Source: Tieghemiomyces parasiticus (lineage: Eukaryota > Kickxellomycota > Dimargaritomycetes > Dimargaritales > Dimargaritaceae). From it: a stretch of DNA of 43,989 nucleotides. The position numbers were made by a program, and so were the translations under genes. Positions 20,832 to 32,800 of this stretch are shown one piece after another; position 1 is the stretch's first letter; the number at the start of each line of letters is the position of its first letter. Location: contig JANBPT010000327.1 in assembly GCA_027575765.1 (NCBI GenBank), positions 1-43,989 of the forward strand, written 5' to 3'. The notes beneath the pieces were generated by a model. The model was not told where the DNA came from. It ran no database searches and saw only the letters and a program-made list of their open reading frames with translations.

Positions 20832-23800
20832 AATTGACGTTGCCAAAGTAATGGGCCGATACCATGCGAACGAATGGCGATTATATGTGCGTGACGGCCC
20901 AGGTATGTGAAGCGTCATTCAGTATTCATGATCACTGCTTCACCCTTGCGGGTTGACTCGGTAGAGACATTGGCCGAGTCCGTCCTTTCTTCATTGACGT
21001 TTGAAGGTAACGCAAGGAACTCATCGGGAGAGGACAGGCTCGATTGAATATATCGGAATGGACCAATTTACTGTGCCGAGGGTCACTACACCCCTTCCCT
21101 CCCACTATTGTGACCCACCGACCCGGCATTCCCGTGTCAGAAGGATTAAACAGTACATGGTAACACGATGAAACCGCTGCCCACCATGCCTGCAGTCACA
21201 GGGCAGCCATAATTTTTACTCGTGCTCCCAGGTTAGCAGGGGGGATTAGGTGGGGATCTTCTTCGCTGTGGCCCATTAGGGTGTACAATGAAGGGAATGG
21301 GCGTCAATATTGTCAATGGACGTGAGTAAATCGAGTGGAAGCCAACCGTCACGGTGAAACCGCATCGGATACAGCACGAGGGGAAGAAGGTGGGGTTGAC
21401 CCAACACCACATTATGAACTACTGGCTTTACTGGGTCGCACATGACTTCCCTCTCCTCTCTCAGATAACTGCAGGCAGGGGGGCACATTCGGCTAGTGGC
21501 GACCAGATGACACACCGCTCGCGCCAGCGCCCAGTCGCCATTTTTGGCTATCGTTGACACACGAAGCCGTCAAGTCTCATCGCCGGCCCATACTAAAACT
21601 CTCCTCTGAACTATTCTGCTGTGGGTAGAGCAGCAGTATTAGGCGTCGATGCATGTGAAATGAGTCACCTTGTAGTTGACGAGCTCTACACGCCTGCTCA
21701 TTTGTAATGGGTGACTATATCCAACGAATGTATGGCGTGACGCGGGCTTGCCCTTCACCCTCATTCTAAGGGCGATGTGAGTTTTTTTACAGTGAAACAA
21801 GGTCGCTTGGGCCCAGATTACACCGGTCGAGGGCGACAAAAAACAATCAATAGATAGACAGTGCGGCTGTGAAGGGCGCTGCCCGCAATCGTTTAAGGAT
21901 AGAGATGAATGAAGGTGGGGTACAGGCCCAGCAAGGCCCAACTACACCCAATTATTAGGAAGGCCAGGACCCGCCCCCACGGATCAGTCGCTCAGCCTCC
22001 CCCCCCCCAACAGGCCGTGCGATCAACGCAGGGTCTAACCACTCCCACCCCCAACTGATTTTTTATTGACGCCCCAACGGAGGACAGCGTACTGAACAAA
22101 GGCCTCTGCACGCCACCCCCTCAGATCCCCTCCATATTTTTTCTGACCATTACTTTTACACTCCTGTGCCCGGCCGCAGTTCTTCACCTGACCTTAGCAG
22201 GTAAGACTTGGCTTTGCCCAATGGCTGGGTGGCCATTCTTTATGAAAACCCCGCCTCCCTAAATTGGGGTTAAAATGGGTAGGATTCCGGCAATTATTTT
22301 CCTTTAGTTGAGTAGGGCTACATTACATTACAATTATGCGGCTTGTGGGAAAAGCCCAGTGGCCTCGAACCGGACCATACGGCGCTCAGTCTCGCGTGCT
22401 AAGCCCCTTCGGTCGATCCTGCCAAGGAGTAATAGGAAGGGGTCGGCCAAAGAAAGCGGGGATTGAACGGGGAAAGTGGAAGGCAAGAAACACTGCATGA
22501 CACGAGAATGGTCTAAGTAGCCAACAAGGCGAAAGAGTCAGAGCAAAGCAGGTTGATCGTAATATACAATGGGGCTAAAAGAACTGGGAACCGACAGCAG
22601 AACCGGTGACCATGGCCTAAAACCCCCCCCCCGAATTGTACGGCTTCTAAATAAATGAGGTTTAGCGTGGTTGTTTTGGTTGTATGGCATGCAATCGTGT
22701 AATGAAGCGGTGGCGTGGAAACCTTGGAATTTATACCTGCACAGTTCTATTCCCCGCTAGAGACAATTGACAGGCTCAATATAATGGGCGGTATGGAGTT
22801 GAGCAAGGGGGAATGGTACCTACATGGAGCTCGCTATAGGCTGCGATCTAGTCCAAGGATATAATTAAATCACACCATCAACGCAGTCCCATTATTTGTA
22901 CCGTAGCGTAGTAATCTATCTAGTCCATCAGGTGGTCGTCTTAAAATAAAACTTTTATGAGGCATACTTGTCTAACAGTTAACCATCCGGTATGCTTCTA
23001 AATGAAATAGAATGCGCGTGGCTCGCCATCGAGGGACATCAAGCTGGGCGGAGCCGAGTTGCACAGATAAGGCGAGGCGAAGTGGGCGATGGCGGACAGT
23101 TTGACCCTCTTGGACACCTATGGAGGCCCGACCCCCTCGCCCTACCCGCCCCTTGCCTCAATTAGTTGCTTTTGATTTCATTTTTATCTGGCCGAAGCCA
23201 GCCCATTGGCCTGACCGGTGTACCGGGTTAGATTAATGGAATAGATGGGACTCCAGACCTAACCTCTTCCTCTTCCTCGCCTCCGCGATATGTGTCCAAT
23301 AGTATTCAACTTGGCTCTTGTGTGGGTCTCCAGCGCCAGGATGTCCAGCTCGGGGCCGTGTTTGGGGCAACAGGGGGGGCGCAGGGGGGGATGAGAAGGT
23401 GGCGGCAGCCGATATTTGATAACGAGGTGGCAAAATCATTCGCTAGGGCATGGTTTACCAAGCTGCTGTGGTAGAAGTAATGATTCCGTTCACTGTGGAG
23501 GTCTATGGTGATGAGCGCTCAGTCGCCGGACGAGGACGAAATGTAGGCATTTGGAAACACAGGGTAGACTTAAGCAATGACTTTGTGACCACTTTTTCTT
23601 ACGGTTGTAAAAGTAAACGGGTTTATTGATCATGAAGTCAGACTAGCCTTAGTCACCCTCTCAACTACGGGTCGTGGCACGGATACACGCATGTATTAGA
23701 TTTATGAGGTATCGGCGTGACCGACACCCCATAGCTGACAGCTCCAGGTGGTCCTTGCACCACCACAAGTCCAGATTACGAATGCCAGACTAGTCTCAAG

Positions 23801-25572
23801 GGCATAGTTGGTATGAGTTCGATAATTTCCACAATAAGGGCGCCTGGAAAGGGTGCACAGTGCCGACGTGGTATCGTTAGGGCTCGGCACACCATGGAAG
23901 GTTTAATGAATCGAGAAGGGTATCCAAGTTCAGCAGGGGCTTGGAACCGTGGCATGTTTGAGCTGGTGAAGGGAGAAATCGGTGGATGTGACGGTCACGC
24001 ACACACCCACACCCACCTATCGTGCAGCAGGCCACAGAACTATGAGCCGCCGCAACTCTCTCCTTTTACACTGAAATTTGCCAATGCAGTAAGCAACAGC
24101 CGACTATTACCCTTGTATATAAGGGAGAAAAGGGGAAAGGGGATGGGCTCTGGGACCGGATGCACGCCTTGAGTGCTGGCCAGCGATGGTCCCAAGAACA
24201 GGAGTAGGGGGCTACGTGGCCTAGTCACGGAAGAGTCCCAGCGGAAGCATTGGAATGGGAACAGTCTAGAGCAAAGAAAAGGGGAAGAGTCCCCCAGTCT
24301 GGAAAGCATGAGGAACGACGCGAGAGCTCGTCAGTGTTGGTTGTGGTGTCAATCTGGCCGCCCTTTGTGGAGGGAGAGAGCTGGCGTCCTTACCTCCACT
24401 AATCCGTCCCCAGCTGCGAGGCAGGAGGCAGAGTACGAGGACCAGGGCGGATCGCCCCTAACCCCTCGACCACTCTCTAGCCAACGTCCCCATTACTGCT
24501 GGCGGGTGGCCAGGCATCGGTGGCACTTGAGCCATCATGCAGAGAAGACTTGGTGCCCGCTCGACTGAAAGCCAAGTGGGGTCAGAGAGGCCGACTTGGT
24601 GAAAACGTCTTCACCGTGGATAGGGAACTGGTCCGGAAGGCATCGGGACCTGTGCTTCACCAGCTGGGTAGCTTCTCAATATGCCCTTTTATTTCTCTTC
24701 GGCACCAATTGCTGGCTCAGAGCTATCCAAACTTCTGGTATAGGATCTTGTGGCTATTACGAACGGCGTGGGGGCCCAGATCGCACTCGGCCGTAGCCCG
24801 CGTGGGTCTGGGTGACGCTGTGGTTCGGATCCTACCAAAAAAAATACAGTTACGACGAGCGGAGGCCAGGCTGCTCTCCGATGTTGGTGTTGCCGCCCAG
24901 CACGGCAGGGCCACTGAAAGTAAACGACAACGATGCTACCTTCCCAGCTATCGGCTGCATCGTTAGGGCCAAAGGGTGTTTAGGGCCTCCCCGTATACGT
25001 CCACTATTCCATGCATTTCTACCCGGATGGTCCCATATCACTCCGCCGTACCGCGCTAAAAAGGTCATTCCCACAACGCAGCGAGGGTAAATGAAGGCGA
25101 GGGGCGGAGTAGCTTCCCCCCTTTTTCAGTGGCTGGACAGCCATTGAAGTGAACGTAGGGCGGGAAAAAATTGCGGCGGGTGGGGGATGGGCAGCAGGTG
25201 GTGGATGATTGTCCGGGCGGTCCATGGATTTCATTTTATTTCCCGTCCCGTCCCGCCCCGCCTCCTCTCGTCGGAGTTTCGTTTTGGCCGGTCCCAGATT
25301 CCTCCCGTTGGTGTGTGTGCACCCGCATGCCCCCTCTCCAACTGGCCTGGTGTCCCTCAGCAGCTATTTTCTACCGACGCTGGGAGTCAAGGAATAGGTG
25401 TCACACCTTACCCCTGGGCTTCTCAACCCTATTTTTATGACCCACTCCGTTGCGCCCCCCTCGTCCTTCCCTCCCTCCCTCCTCCACCGCCCTGGCCCCG
25501 GTCTCCACCAGCAGCGCCCTCCTATTCGCTAACCCCAATGGCGCGGCTGGCCGATACTTGAACATCCTAGCG

Positions 25573-25580
25573 TATTTATA
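25573..25580 (+). promoter_or_regulatory. TATA-like element TATTTATA
   Basis: Lies 77 nt before the ATG at 25657, in strongly pyrimidine-rich DNA of the kind found upstream of fungal genes. It is the main reason to take the small frame at 25657 seriously. Confidence 0.35.
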
Positions 25581-25656
25581 GCCCCGCAGCCGCCGCTCGC
25601 CGTAGCAGATTTCGGAAACCCGTATTCCTTTCTCTCGTCCTACCCATCCTCGCCCT

Positions 25657-25974
25657 ATGAAACCTGCCACCACTCTTGCTCTTCGGCAGTGTCCCATCGA
25701 AAATCAAGCCCCTCTTCCCCTTCTTTTTGTCGTCGCGCTAGTTGGCTACTTCCCGCCCGCCTCAGCCACGCCGGCGTCTATTGAGCGCATTAGTCGCCGT
25801 GCCGTGCCACCCTCGCCTCATTGTACCGGCCTCCTAGTTTGGCCTAGCAACGCTCTATGCTTGCCTGCCAACCGCCGCTGGGCCTTTGCTAGAGAATATT
25901 CCCTTCTCCTGCACGATCGCCCTCACCATTCCTTTCTATTGCCGGCGCATTCTGTCTACTCGTTCCACCTCTAA
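25657..25974 (+). CDS. Candidate small secreted protein (weak)
   Basis: 105 codons from an ATG that follows the TATTTATA element. The product, starting MKPATTLALRQ, has a hydrophobic segment at about 20-32 (PLPLLFVVALVGYF) followed by ASATPAS, which could be an internal signal or anchor, then a basic region with several Cys and His. It resembles no known family. The region is pyrimidine-rich on the plus strand, which opens frames by lowering the number of stop codons, so a chance frame is a serious alternative. A second frame (25886-26278) overlaps its end and is equally protein-like; an intron or frameshift joining them cannot be excluded. Confidence 0.28.
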   Translation: MKPATTLALRQCPIENQAPLPLLFVVALVGYFPPASATPASIERISRRAVPPSPHCTGLLVWPSNALCLPANRRWAFAREYSLLLHDRPHHSFLLPAHSVYSFHL

Positions 25975-26590
25975 CGCCAAGCCTATATCCGCCCTTCAAG
26001 CACCACTCTTCTCTCTCGTGGCCTTTGTCTGGCTAGACCCCAAGCGCGATATCGACCCCCTCCTGCCGAACCATCCCGTCAAGACCGATCCGGAGACCTC
26101 CTTGTCACTCCAAGCTTCTCCCTCGTCGCCCAAGTTTTACCCTGGAGTCTACAGCACGGCACTTGGTCGTAGAGGGGCGAGAAGGCAACCTCGTTGCTTA
26201 AACCTCACGTTCTATTGTACCATTTCACCCCCCCTACACCACTATCGACCAACGTTCTTGTCTATTAGACTTATTTGAGACGGCTCTGTTGCTGCTCTGA
26301 CTAGCACTCTCCCATCTTTAATCTGCCATCCCAGCGCCCCGCACCACTCACTCTACGCATACATTTTTTTCCTCCCTCCTTCCTAGAGCAGTGTACGCTA
26401 CGTGGATCGTGCCCAGTGTGTGAACGCGTGTATGCCCTTTGGGGTGACCCCCTGATTGACTATACCTTTTTTGAGGCGACATAATTACCCTGTTATGCTC
26501 CTCTAGCGGGCCCACCCCATTTTCTCCCCGGCATCCGCCCTCTCCCTTTATCCTTGCTGCCTATTCGTCATTTTGCTCAGTGCCCCTACC

Positions 26591-27895
26591 ATGGCCACGA
26601 TGCGCTCGTCAAGTAGTAGCAACAGCAGCAGCGCCGCCAGCAGCCGCTGTAGCAGCGCAGCTAGCCGCATCTCGCCCACTTCCACGCGGTCAGACCTTGC
26701 AGGTAGCGCTACGGTCCGGCTCAGCGAGCGGCCACGCTCCAAATCCAAGCGCCGCTTATCGGTATCCCTCGGAGGCCCACCCATGGCTCCTCCCCCGGCA
26801 CCCCGGGCTGCCTGCAGTCACTCACCTGTCTGCGAACGTTTAAGCCGCACCAATCAGCGTGTCGCCCAGTTAGCCGCCGCTGGCCCACGTCCGCGCCCCG
26901 CCCTTCCCTCTCCGGGCATGTCTCTGGGGCGGTCAGCCTCTTGTCGCCTTCCTCACGCCACGTCCAGCGAAGATTGCCTGGCCAGCTTGGCCCCCGCTTG
27001 TAATGCCACCACCAATCGTAGGCCAGTACTCAACCACCACGGCGCTAAACCGACCCGCCGAGCCGGGATCCCTCCCTGCCTCCGCCTTCCAACTGACGGA
27101 GCCCTGTCTGACCCCGAGGACACCGTATCGCCCACCACCGCGGTCGCTCGACCATCTATCTCTTCCATCCACACGCTCGGTATTACGGCCGGCACTGCCC
27201 GTCCCCAGTCCTTCCATGCCTTCGCCCGGCGCCGCAGTTCCGGTGTGTTCAAGGCTACTGTCAGCGGTTCCACAGGTGCCGTCTCGGCGGTCTTTCAGGT
27301 CCATGGCGCGGCGCAGTTCTCACACCCAGCGACCCGACGCACTTCCCCCATTGAGATTCTTCGCCCGCTGCAGGATAGCACCCCTGCTATACCCCGCCCA
27401 CCACCATGCGGCGGCAGTAATATTGGACCCGAGTCATGTAGCACGCTGAGCAGCGATAGTAGCACCGCCTCCTCCTTATTGGAGACCGATGCCGCCCATC
27501 TGGATGGTGCCGTCGAGGCATTCGCTCCTGCCCACGGGACCTTGAGCGGGGGTAACCGCCGCGCCCTGCGGTCTCCTAACGCAGCCGTCGCCTCACTGGC
27601 CTTGCTGGCGGGCATCCCAACCAAGGCTCTCCCATGCACAGCCGCTATCACCCCACCTGATGAGATTGCCGCCGACCACACGCTACTCGACTCGCCCCTC
27701 GTGCTCTCCAAGGACGCCTCGACATACACGTCCTTCCCGAGCCTGGTCGACTACTCCTTAGCGGGCTGCGCATCGGACGCCGCCGTTGTCACCTGTAAGG
27801 CCACCAAGCCGCTCATGAGCCACCTCACTGAGAATTCCGTGGTGCGTATGTTACAGTCTGGCACCAAGCATCATAGCAGTATCATGCTCAACTAG
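26591..27895 (+). CDS. Ser/Ala/Pro-rich, probably disordered protein
   Basis: 434 residues, intronless. The start is the first ATG, in good context (CTACCATGG). Residues 1-40 are almost all Ser, Ala and Arg, with a run of Ser at 6-10. A basic patch KRRLSVS (53-59) is a classic basophilic-kinase site, and RRSSG recurs further on. The rest is Pro/Ser/Thr/Ala-rich with no predicted fold visible until a somewhat more regular C terminus ending VVRMLQSGTKHHSSIMLN. I do not recognise the family. GC content and CpG density are high, like the other real genes here. It may be a regulatory or scaffold protein under phosphorylation control, by composition only. The pyrimidine-rich promoter lacks a clear TATA box. 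The next gene (ULA1) is convergent, 1.97 kb away. Confidence 0.72.
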   Translation: MATMRSSSSSNSSSAASSRCSSAASRISPTSTRSDLAGSATVRLSERPRSKSKRRLSVSLGGPPMAPPPAPRAACSHSPVCERLSRTNQRVAQLAAAGPRPRPALPSPGMSLGRSASCRLPHATSSEDCLASLAPACNATTNRRPVLNHHGAKPTRRAGIPPCLRLPTDGALSDPEDTVSPTTAVARPSISSIHTLGITAGTARPQSFHAFARRRSSGVFKATVSGSTGAVSAVFQVHGAAQFSHPATRRTSPIEILRPLQDSTPAIPRPPPCGGSNIGPESCSTLSSDSSTASSLLETDAAHLDGAVEAFAPAHGTLSGGNRRALRSPNAAVASLALLAGIPTKALPCTAAITPPDEIAADHTLLDSPLVLSKDASTYTSFPSLVDYSLAGCASDAAVVTCKATKPLMSHLTENSVVRMLQSGTKHHSSIMLN

Positions 27896-29864
27896 TGCGT
27901 GCGTGCCTGTAGTTGGTCGGTTTCGACCTCCTGTGTGGTCATGTCTTTGTATCGAACCTTACCGCTTTATATCAATTTTCATTTCAATACCTCCCTTAAT
28001 TGTGCACCTTGGCCCTCCACACCCACTTATCGGTGTATTGTACTCCCTTCCCCCACCCCGGCCGTCCTGCTTTACCTCCATCGTTCTATCCTTTTTTTTT
28101 GCAGTTTGTATTTTGACCGTGTTCGCTGCCTCCCTGGAGATCGCCGTCTTTTGCCATCTCCATATCTGTCACTGGTTTCGCCCTCCCTGCGACCTCCCCC
28201 CTCCCACACACCCACCCACCAACTTTCGCTTCCTTCTCACCTTTTCGTCACCCGACAATCCGTTCCAAATGCCAGGCGCTGACAGCAAGTTGGGGCCTAC
28301 GAGATTTCGTCTGCGCTATCTATTCGTAGGCTGGCCAATTAGCCAGGGTTGGAAGGCAAGAAGGATAAGGTGAATGTGGATCAAGGCATAAGTTACATCG
28401 CGAGGGGAGGGTGGCTTCTTTGGAAGCCCCCCAGTTTCTGGGCGTACAACAGACCTCAGCGAACCTTCGGTGGGACGCCACAATGCAAGGGTCAGAGTTG
28501 AAGTACGTGAGGACTCCAGGAATGAACCTGCTTTGCTCGACTCAGCCATATTGTACAACCCACCCCCTTGAGGTCCGGTTCCTGACTCCATCCCTTTTAT
28601 ACCCTCTATTACTTACCCATGTCGTCTCCCAAAACTGGCTGATGGTGGGTTCTCATGTGCCCTATGGCGCTTTCGATTCACGCTACGGGACTGTAAGAGC
28701 CTGCCACCACGTTCTGTATTTTTACCAACCTAATTTTACGCAGCGCGTTTCTCGCGCCTCAGGAATACTGCTCAACCATCCTAGCCTCACTATCACCTAA
28801 TTATTTACCGCATCGTACATTGCCATTTTTTTGGTCCATTAATGTCCCGTTTCTATGTATTGCCTTATGTTCCCTTTGGCTTACCTTTTGCTCTACCTGC
28901 CTATTTATTTCATGCCTCATCCTTAGCTGTTACGACCTTTTTCCACCGTCATGGGTTACATCGTGGTGCATTGCTCATCACGATCTATCGGTATATCCTG
29001 CCGAATCGAATCGTCACCTTTGGTCACGTCCATTTATTTATTTATCCGCTCCTACCGGATCTCATCGGTACAACTCTCGACTAACTCCCTGTCATGCCTG
29101 TCTTTTGCGAACATCATATTACGCATAACAGTGTGCCCCTTTATGGAAACACCCCATACTATCTCTAATCGCCATGGTAACTATGTGGTTATTATTGCTG
29201 CTTATGCCTACCCAAGCCTTCAAGGACCAAAAAAAAGTAAATACGATCAATGCAAATTCTGCTTGTTGGGCAAGAATTATCGGCGGTGCAATGACGGAGG
29301 GATTCAACTCGTTATGGTCTTAATGATAACGATTTAAAAGCAACGGACATTCCTCAAAATGGTGTGTTACGCTTGAAGTTTATTGGAAGTCAGGCTCGCC
29401 CGGGAAGGGCTAACGAGCCAAACAGGGTAAACATTAGAGGTCTAGATAAAGGGTGGTAAAAAGGAGAGGGGCACGGAACGCCGTGAGGACAGGGTAAAGT
29501 GGAATAATACAACGAATGAAATACTGGAGCGAGAGAGAGAGAGAGAGTTGGATCGGGGTCATACCCGGCCCTTTCCTTTACCCTCTAAGGAACGTTGTTT
29601 ATTTTGGCACAGTAGGCCTGGTAATTGGTGAAGTGCAAGGGTTGGGGATAGAGGGGGTGGTGTTAGGTAGGTCGGACCGTTGAGGGCCGTCTCCCGTACC
29701 CCTCCGTCACACTAGTCATCACTTTAAGTCAACCGACTGTTTTACAGGTCATGATGTATTGGAACGTAGCCGCTATAATTTCCCTCCCGCCATGAAGAGG
29801 ATACGGACGTCGCCTTGGATGCTAATCTGGCACCAAGGTGGGGGACGATGGCCACTGCTACATG
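27896..29864. other. Intergenic region between convergent genes
   Basis: No supportable gene. From 27.9 to about 29.1 kb the plus strand is pyrimidine-rich, so several plus-strand frames stay open by composition alone. A (GA)n microsatellite is at 29531-29547. The final 300 nt form the 3' flank of ULA1. Confidence 0.55.
29531..29547. repeat. GA microsatellite
   Basis: GA repeated eight times plus a final G, in non-coding DNA downstream of ULA1. A similar impure GA/GT tract lies near 9930-9956. Confidence 0.9.
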
Positions 29865-32800
29865 TTATAGCTTGAAACTCGACGACGTGGAATCCATGCC
29901 GTTGAACACGCAGAGGTTATCGAGTGGCACGTACTGGTGCGTCAGCAACTTGACGATCTCTTGAGCCGCCATCCCACCGATTAGGGCGGCCATGTTATGG
30001 ATCTCGGTACCGCGGAGTCGGGTCCTGTAAGTGAGGCGGGTGGGTGGGTGGGTGGGCCATTGTCAGTTGTTTTTTTGGAGGGGGGAGGGTAGGCAATAGG
30101 AGTAGGTCATACCAGGCAGAGGGTAAGGTGGTGATGTTTCCAGCTAGTTGAATATGAAAATGGAGTCCGCTCCTCCCAGGTTGTGGGGACCTTAGTTGCA
30201 AAATTCTCTAGATATATGCAAATCGACTCCTTGTAAGAACATAGCCCCACAAACGCATGAGCGCCAAGGTAGATGGGGAGGGAGAGGCAGCCACAGCAAA
30301 GGTACTTACACGTAATCCAGCCGTTTGCTATATGCCTCAGCTGAGACCGTGTCCTCAAGGCGCTTCCGAAGCTCCTGCTGCAGGGTTATCGCATCGGTCG
30401 GGTCATCTGAATATGGGGTAGGAAGGGCAAATAGGGATTGAGAATGGGAGTGGGTGAATAACTGGCGCGCTCAAATTCAGCCCATGAAAAGCACAGGGGG
30501 GGGGATAGCACATAGGCGATGGTGCTGTTAATCGATGAGCCATCAAATGCGGTCTTACCTGTCGAATTGACAGCCTTGTCTGCAGTTTGATGGACGATTT
30601 CCAGGAAAGCCGCATACCACAGCAAGTTGCCTGTTATTTCGCCATCTATCGGAGGTTAGGGCGAAACCAAAGTGGAGATCAGTACGCAAAATAATAATTA
30701 GCGTGGAGCTGTGTGTGTGTGTGTGGGAGTAGGTACACAACTAATCCAAGGATGGGCGAGTAGGCTACCGGCTGCTGCATGCATGTCGTGAGTATGTCGG
30801 AACGCCACCCGCTCCGACTATTGAGTGTGCATGGGTATTTCGTCCGATCCAAGTGTCGACACGCTAGAAAAGAAAAATTCATGTGCGGAAGGTCGCCAAT
30901 TCATCTAGTTGGAAAATGGAATTCTCCTTCGCGACACTTACCGTTTGCGAGGTATTGCAGACAGTGAGTGGGGTCTTGGCGGTAGATGCTGCCCTCCTGC
31001 ACCTGGAGCTGTGCAGAGTGCTTGCAGGCCAGGCGAAGGGTGTCGTCTGCGATGTGGTCTGGGGCCAAGCCAAGGTCACCCAGAAGGCGCTGGACGTGCC
31101 CGCGGGTGGCTTGGTAATCTTCTTCCGATTTGTCAAAGTAACTGCAATGGTTGAGTAAGTAGGGAATTACGGTGTCGAATTAGGCCCCCGTAATCCAAGC
31201 AACGATACCTTCCTCTCAATAACCCTCGACCAATTGATCAGTAGCCACTCATATTACCTCTCCCTTGCTGCAGAGGGAAGCGAGGACATGAAGAAGGGTT
31301 GGGGTGATGAAGGCGTGAGTCACACGCGAGTCACGCCCGCAATCAATAAAGAGACGCAATCCACCCGACCTCGTTCGGTGGATCCGCTGCTTCCCGACTG
31401 CCATTCACAATGGCCGGCCTTACTATTCCAACCTGTACCGGGAAAATAGGTAAGTATAATTCTATACGTGGTGACATAGACCCCATCCTCTATACTATCA
31501 CTTACGTCGACTGCAATTTCACGTAGGATACCGTATCGGTCTTCATATCTGGAACACCGCCAGAGACGGGCAGCTGGCCTTCACCTTCCTGCTGGACAAA
31601 GTCACGCAGCGCGCGAACAATAATCCAAAAGTCCGGTGACTGATGGCGGGGGGAGGTAAAGTATGGTGACCACATTCCGATCATGGAAGAATGGAGTAGG
31701 AGGGGCGGAGAAACATTGTGTGTGTGTGCGGGAAGGGTTGTTAAAGAAATGGCCAGTGTTTTCGGTGGCCGTCTCAATCCGACCAATAATGACAAGAAAA
31801 CGGCTGGCGCGACAAGGGCCGTGAACAGCTACATTGGCACTTACCTGCGAAGTTAGGTTCTGGCACGCCGAGCAGTCGAAAAGAGCCTGGATTACTGAGG
31901 GGATCTACAGGTCGGGTCAATTTCGAGGTTAACAGGTAGCTAGTTAGTAATATCCCAGAATTTGCCAGGCTAACCAGAGACTACGCAGAGTGGACTTCGA
32001 CCCCCCCCCTCTTCAGCAACTACACGGCTGACTCACCTCCGTCGGATTCAAGGCGCGGAGGGCGTTTTTTTCGGCCTCCTCAAAATTCTCTTCGTCGGAG
32101 TTGCGCATGGCCTGCGTGATGGCATAGCGGACCGCTTTCTTGTCTGCGAAAGACATGCGTGCCTTGTCAGGATTCTGGAAACAGGAAGTGGGACGAACAG
32201 GAGGAGGTCGGTATAAATAAGGTATTTTCAAGACCAATAGAACTCGACCATCGTTGCCTAATGACTGGGTTTATAACTGGCGTGGCCACTAGAGGACTTA
32301 CCTCAGTGCGCCAGCACTGGTAGAATTTGAGCAGGATAATGGCATAGGGGATGTGCCCGTGCTCCATACTGTCGGCACAGTCCAGGTCGAAGGTGGCCGC
32401 CAGACGTTCCAAGGCCGGGAAAGGTCGGTCCAGGCGAAGGTCATCCTTGGCATCGGCGTGAGACTCGATGACTATTATGGGAACGTATGAATGTGCGTGG
32501 GGGGGGGGTGGCCCGTAATGGCCGCGGAATCGTTTGTGGATCAGTCGCAACCCGAACTTAGCACCGACGATAGAGCTGCTGGATACGGTCCATGGCCAGG
32601 GATATAACCACAACAGGGGCCCAAATCAATTTGCCGGTAGCGCATACTTACCTGTATGTTCCCGGACCTGGATACGGAGATAGCCCACGAAGCCGGCCAA
32701 GGTAATGGCGACGAGTGGGATACTCTGCTGCCAGCAGGCGGTAGAGAGGGTGCTGTGTAGGGTCGCCCGTGGCAGAGACGTGGAAATCAGACTGAAACGA

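Larger units (their letters stand above)
17631..25656. other. Gene desert of about 8 kb
   Basis: No supportable gene. The minus-strand frame at 17617-18045 reads fairly like protein but has no ATG near its start, and I found no exon to join it to. Frames at 19732-20138, 21276-21560 and 24173-24966 are overlapping and unconvincing. Structural items are hairpins at 17880-17906 and 18342-18372, a 17-nt palindrome at 20815-20831, ten-C runs at 21999-22008 and 22623-22632, and a tRNA-like string near 22340-22440. A TATATAAG at 24116-24123 is followed by no good ATG frame. A minus-strand TATAAAAAG (17987-17995) also lacks a convincing frame. Confidence 0.5.

Noticed and set aside
24173..24966. Two overlapping plus-strand frames of 131 and 148 codons after a TATATAAG
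   Set aside because: The first has no ATG start; composition is Arg/Trp/Ser-rich and patchy; no family recognised.
26933..27729. Minus-strand frames of 106-144 codons
   Set aside because: Antisense shadows of the Ser/Ala-rich gene; GC-rich coding DNA suppresses stop codons on the other strand.
28411..28800. 129-codon plus-strand frame
   Set aside because: Starts without ATG in pyrimidine-rich DNA where long frames arise by composition.
30710..30760. GT/GA/GGGT microsatellites as a CRISPR-like or telomeric array
   Set aside because: Simple repeats with no spacer structure and no telomere unit; they lie in introns or flanks of a eukaryotic gene.
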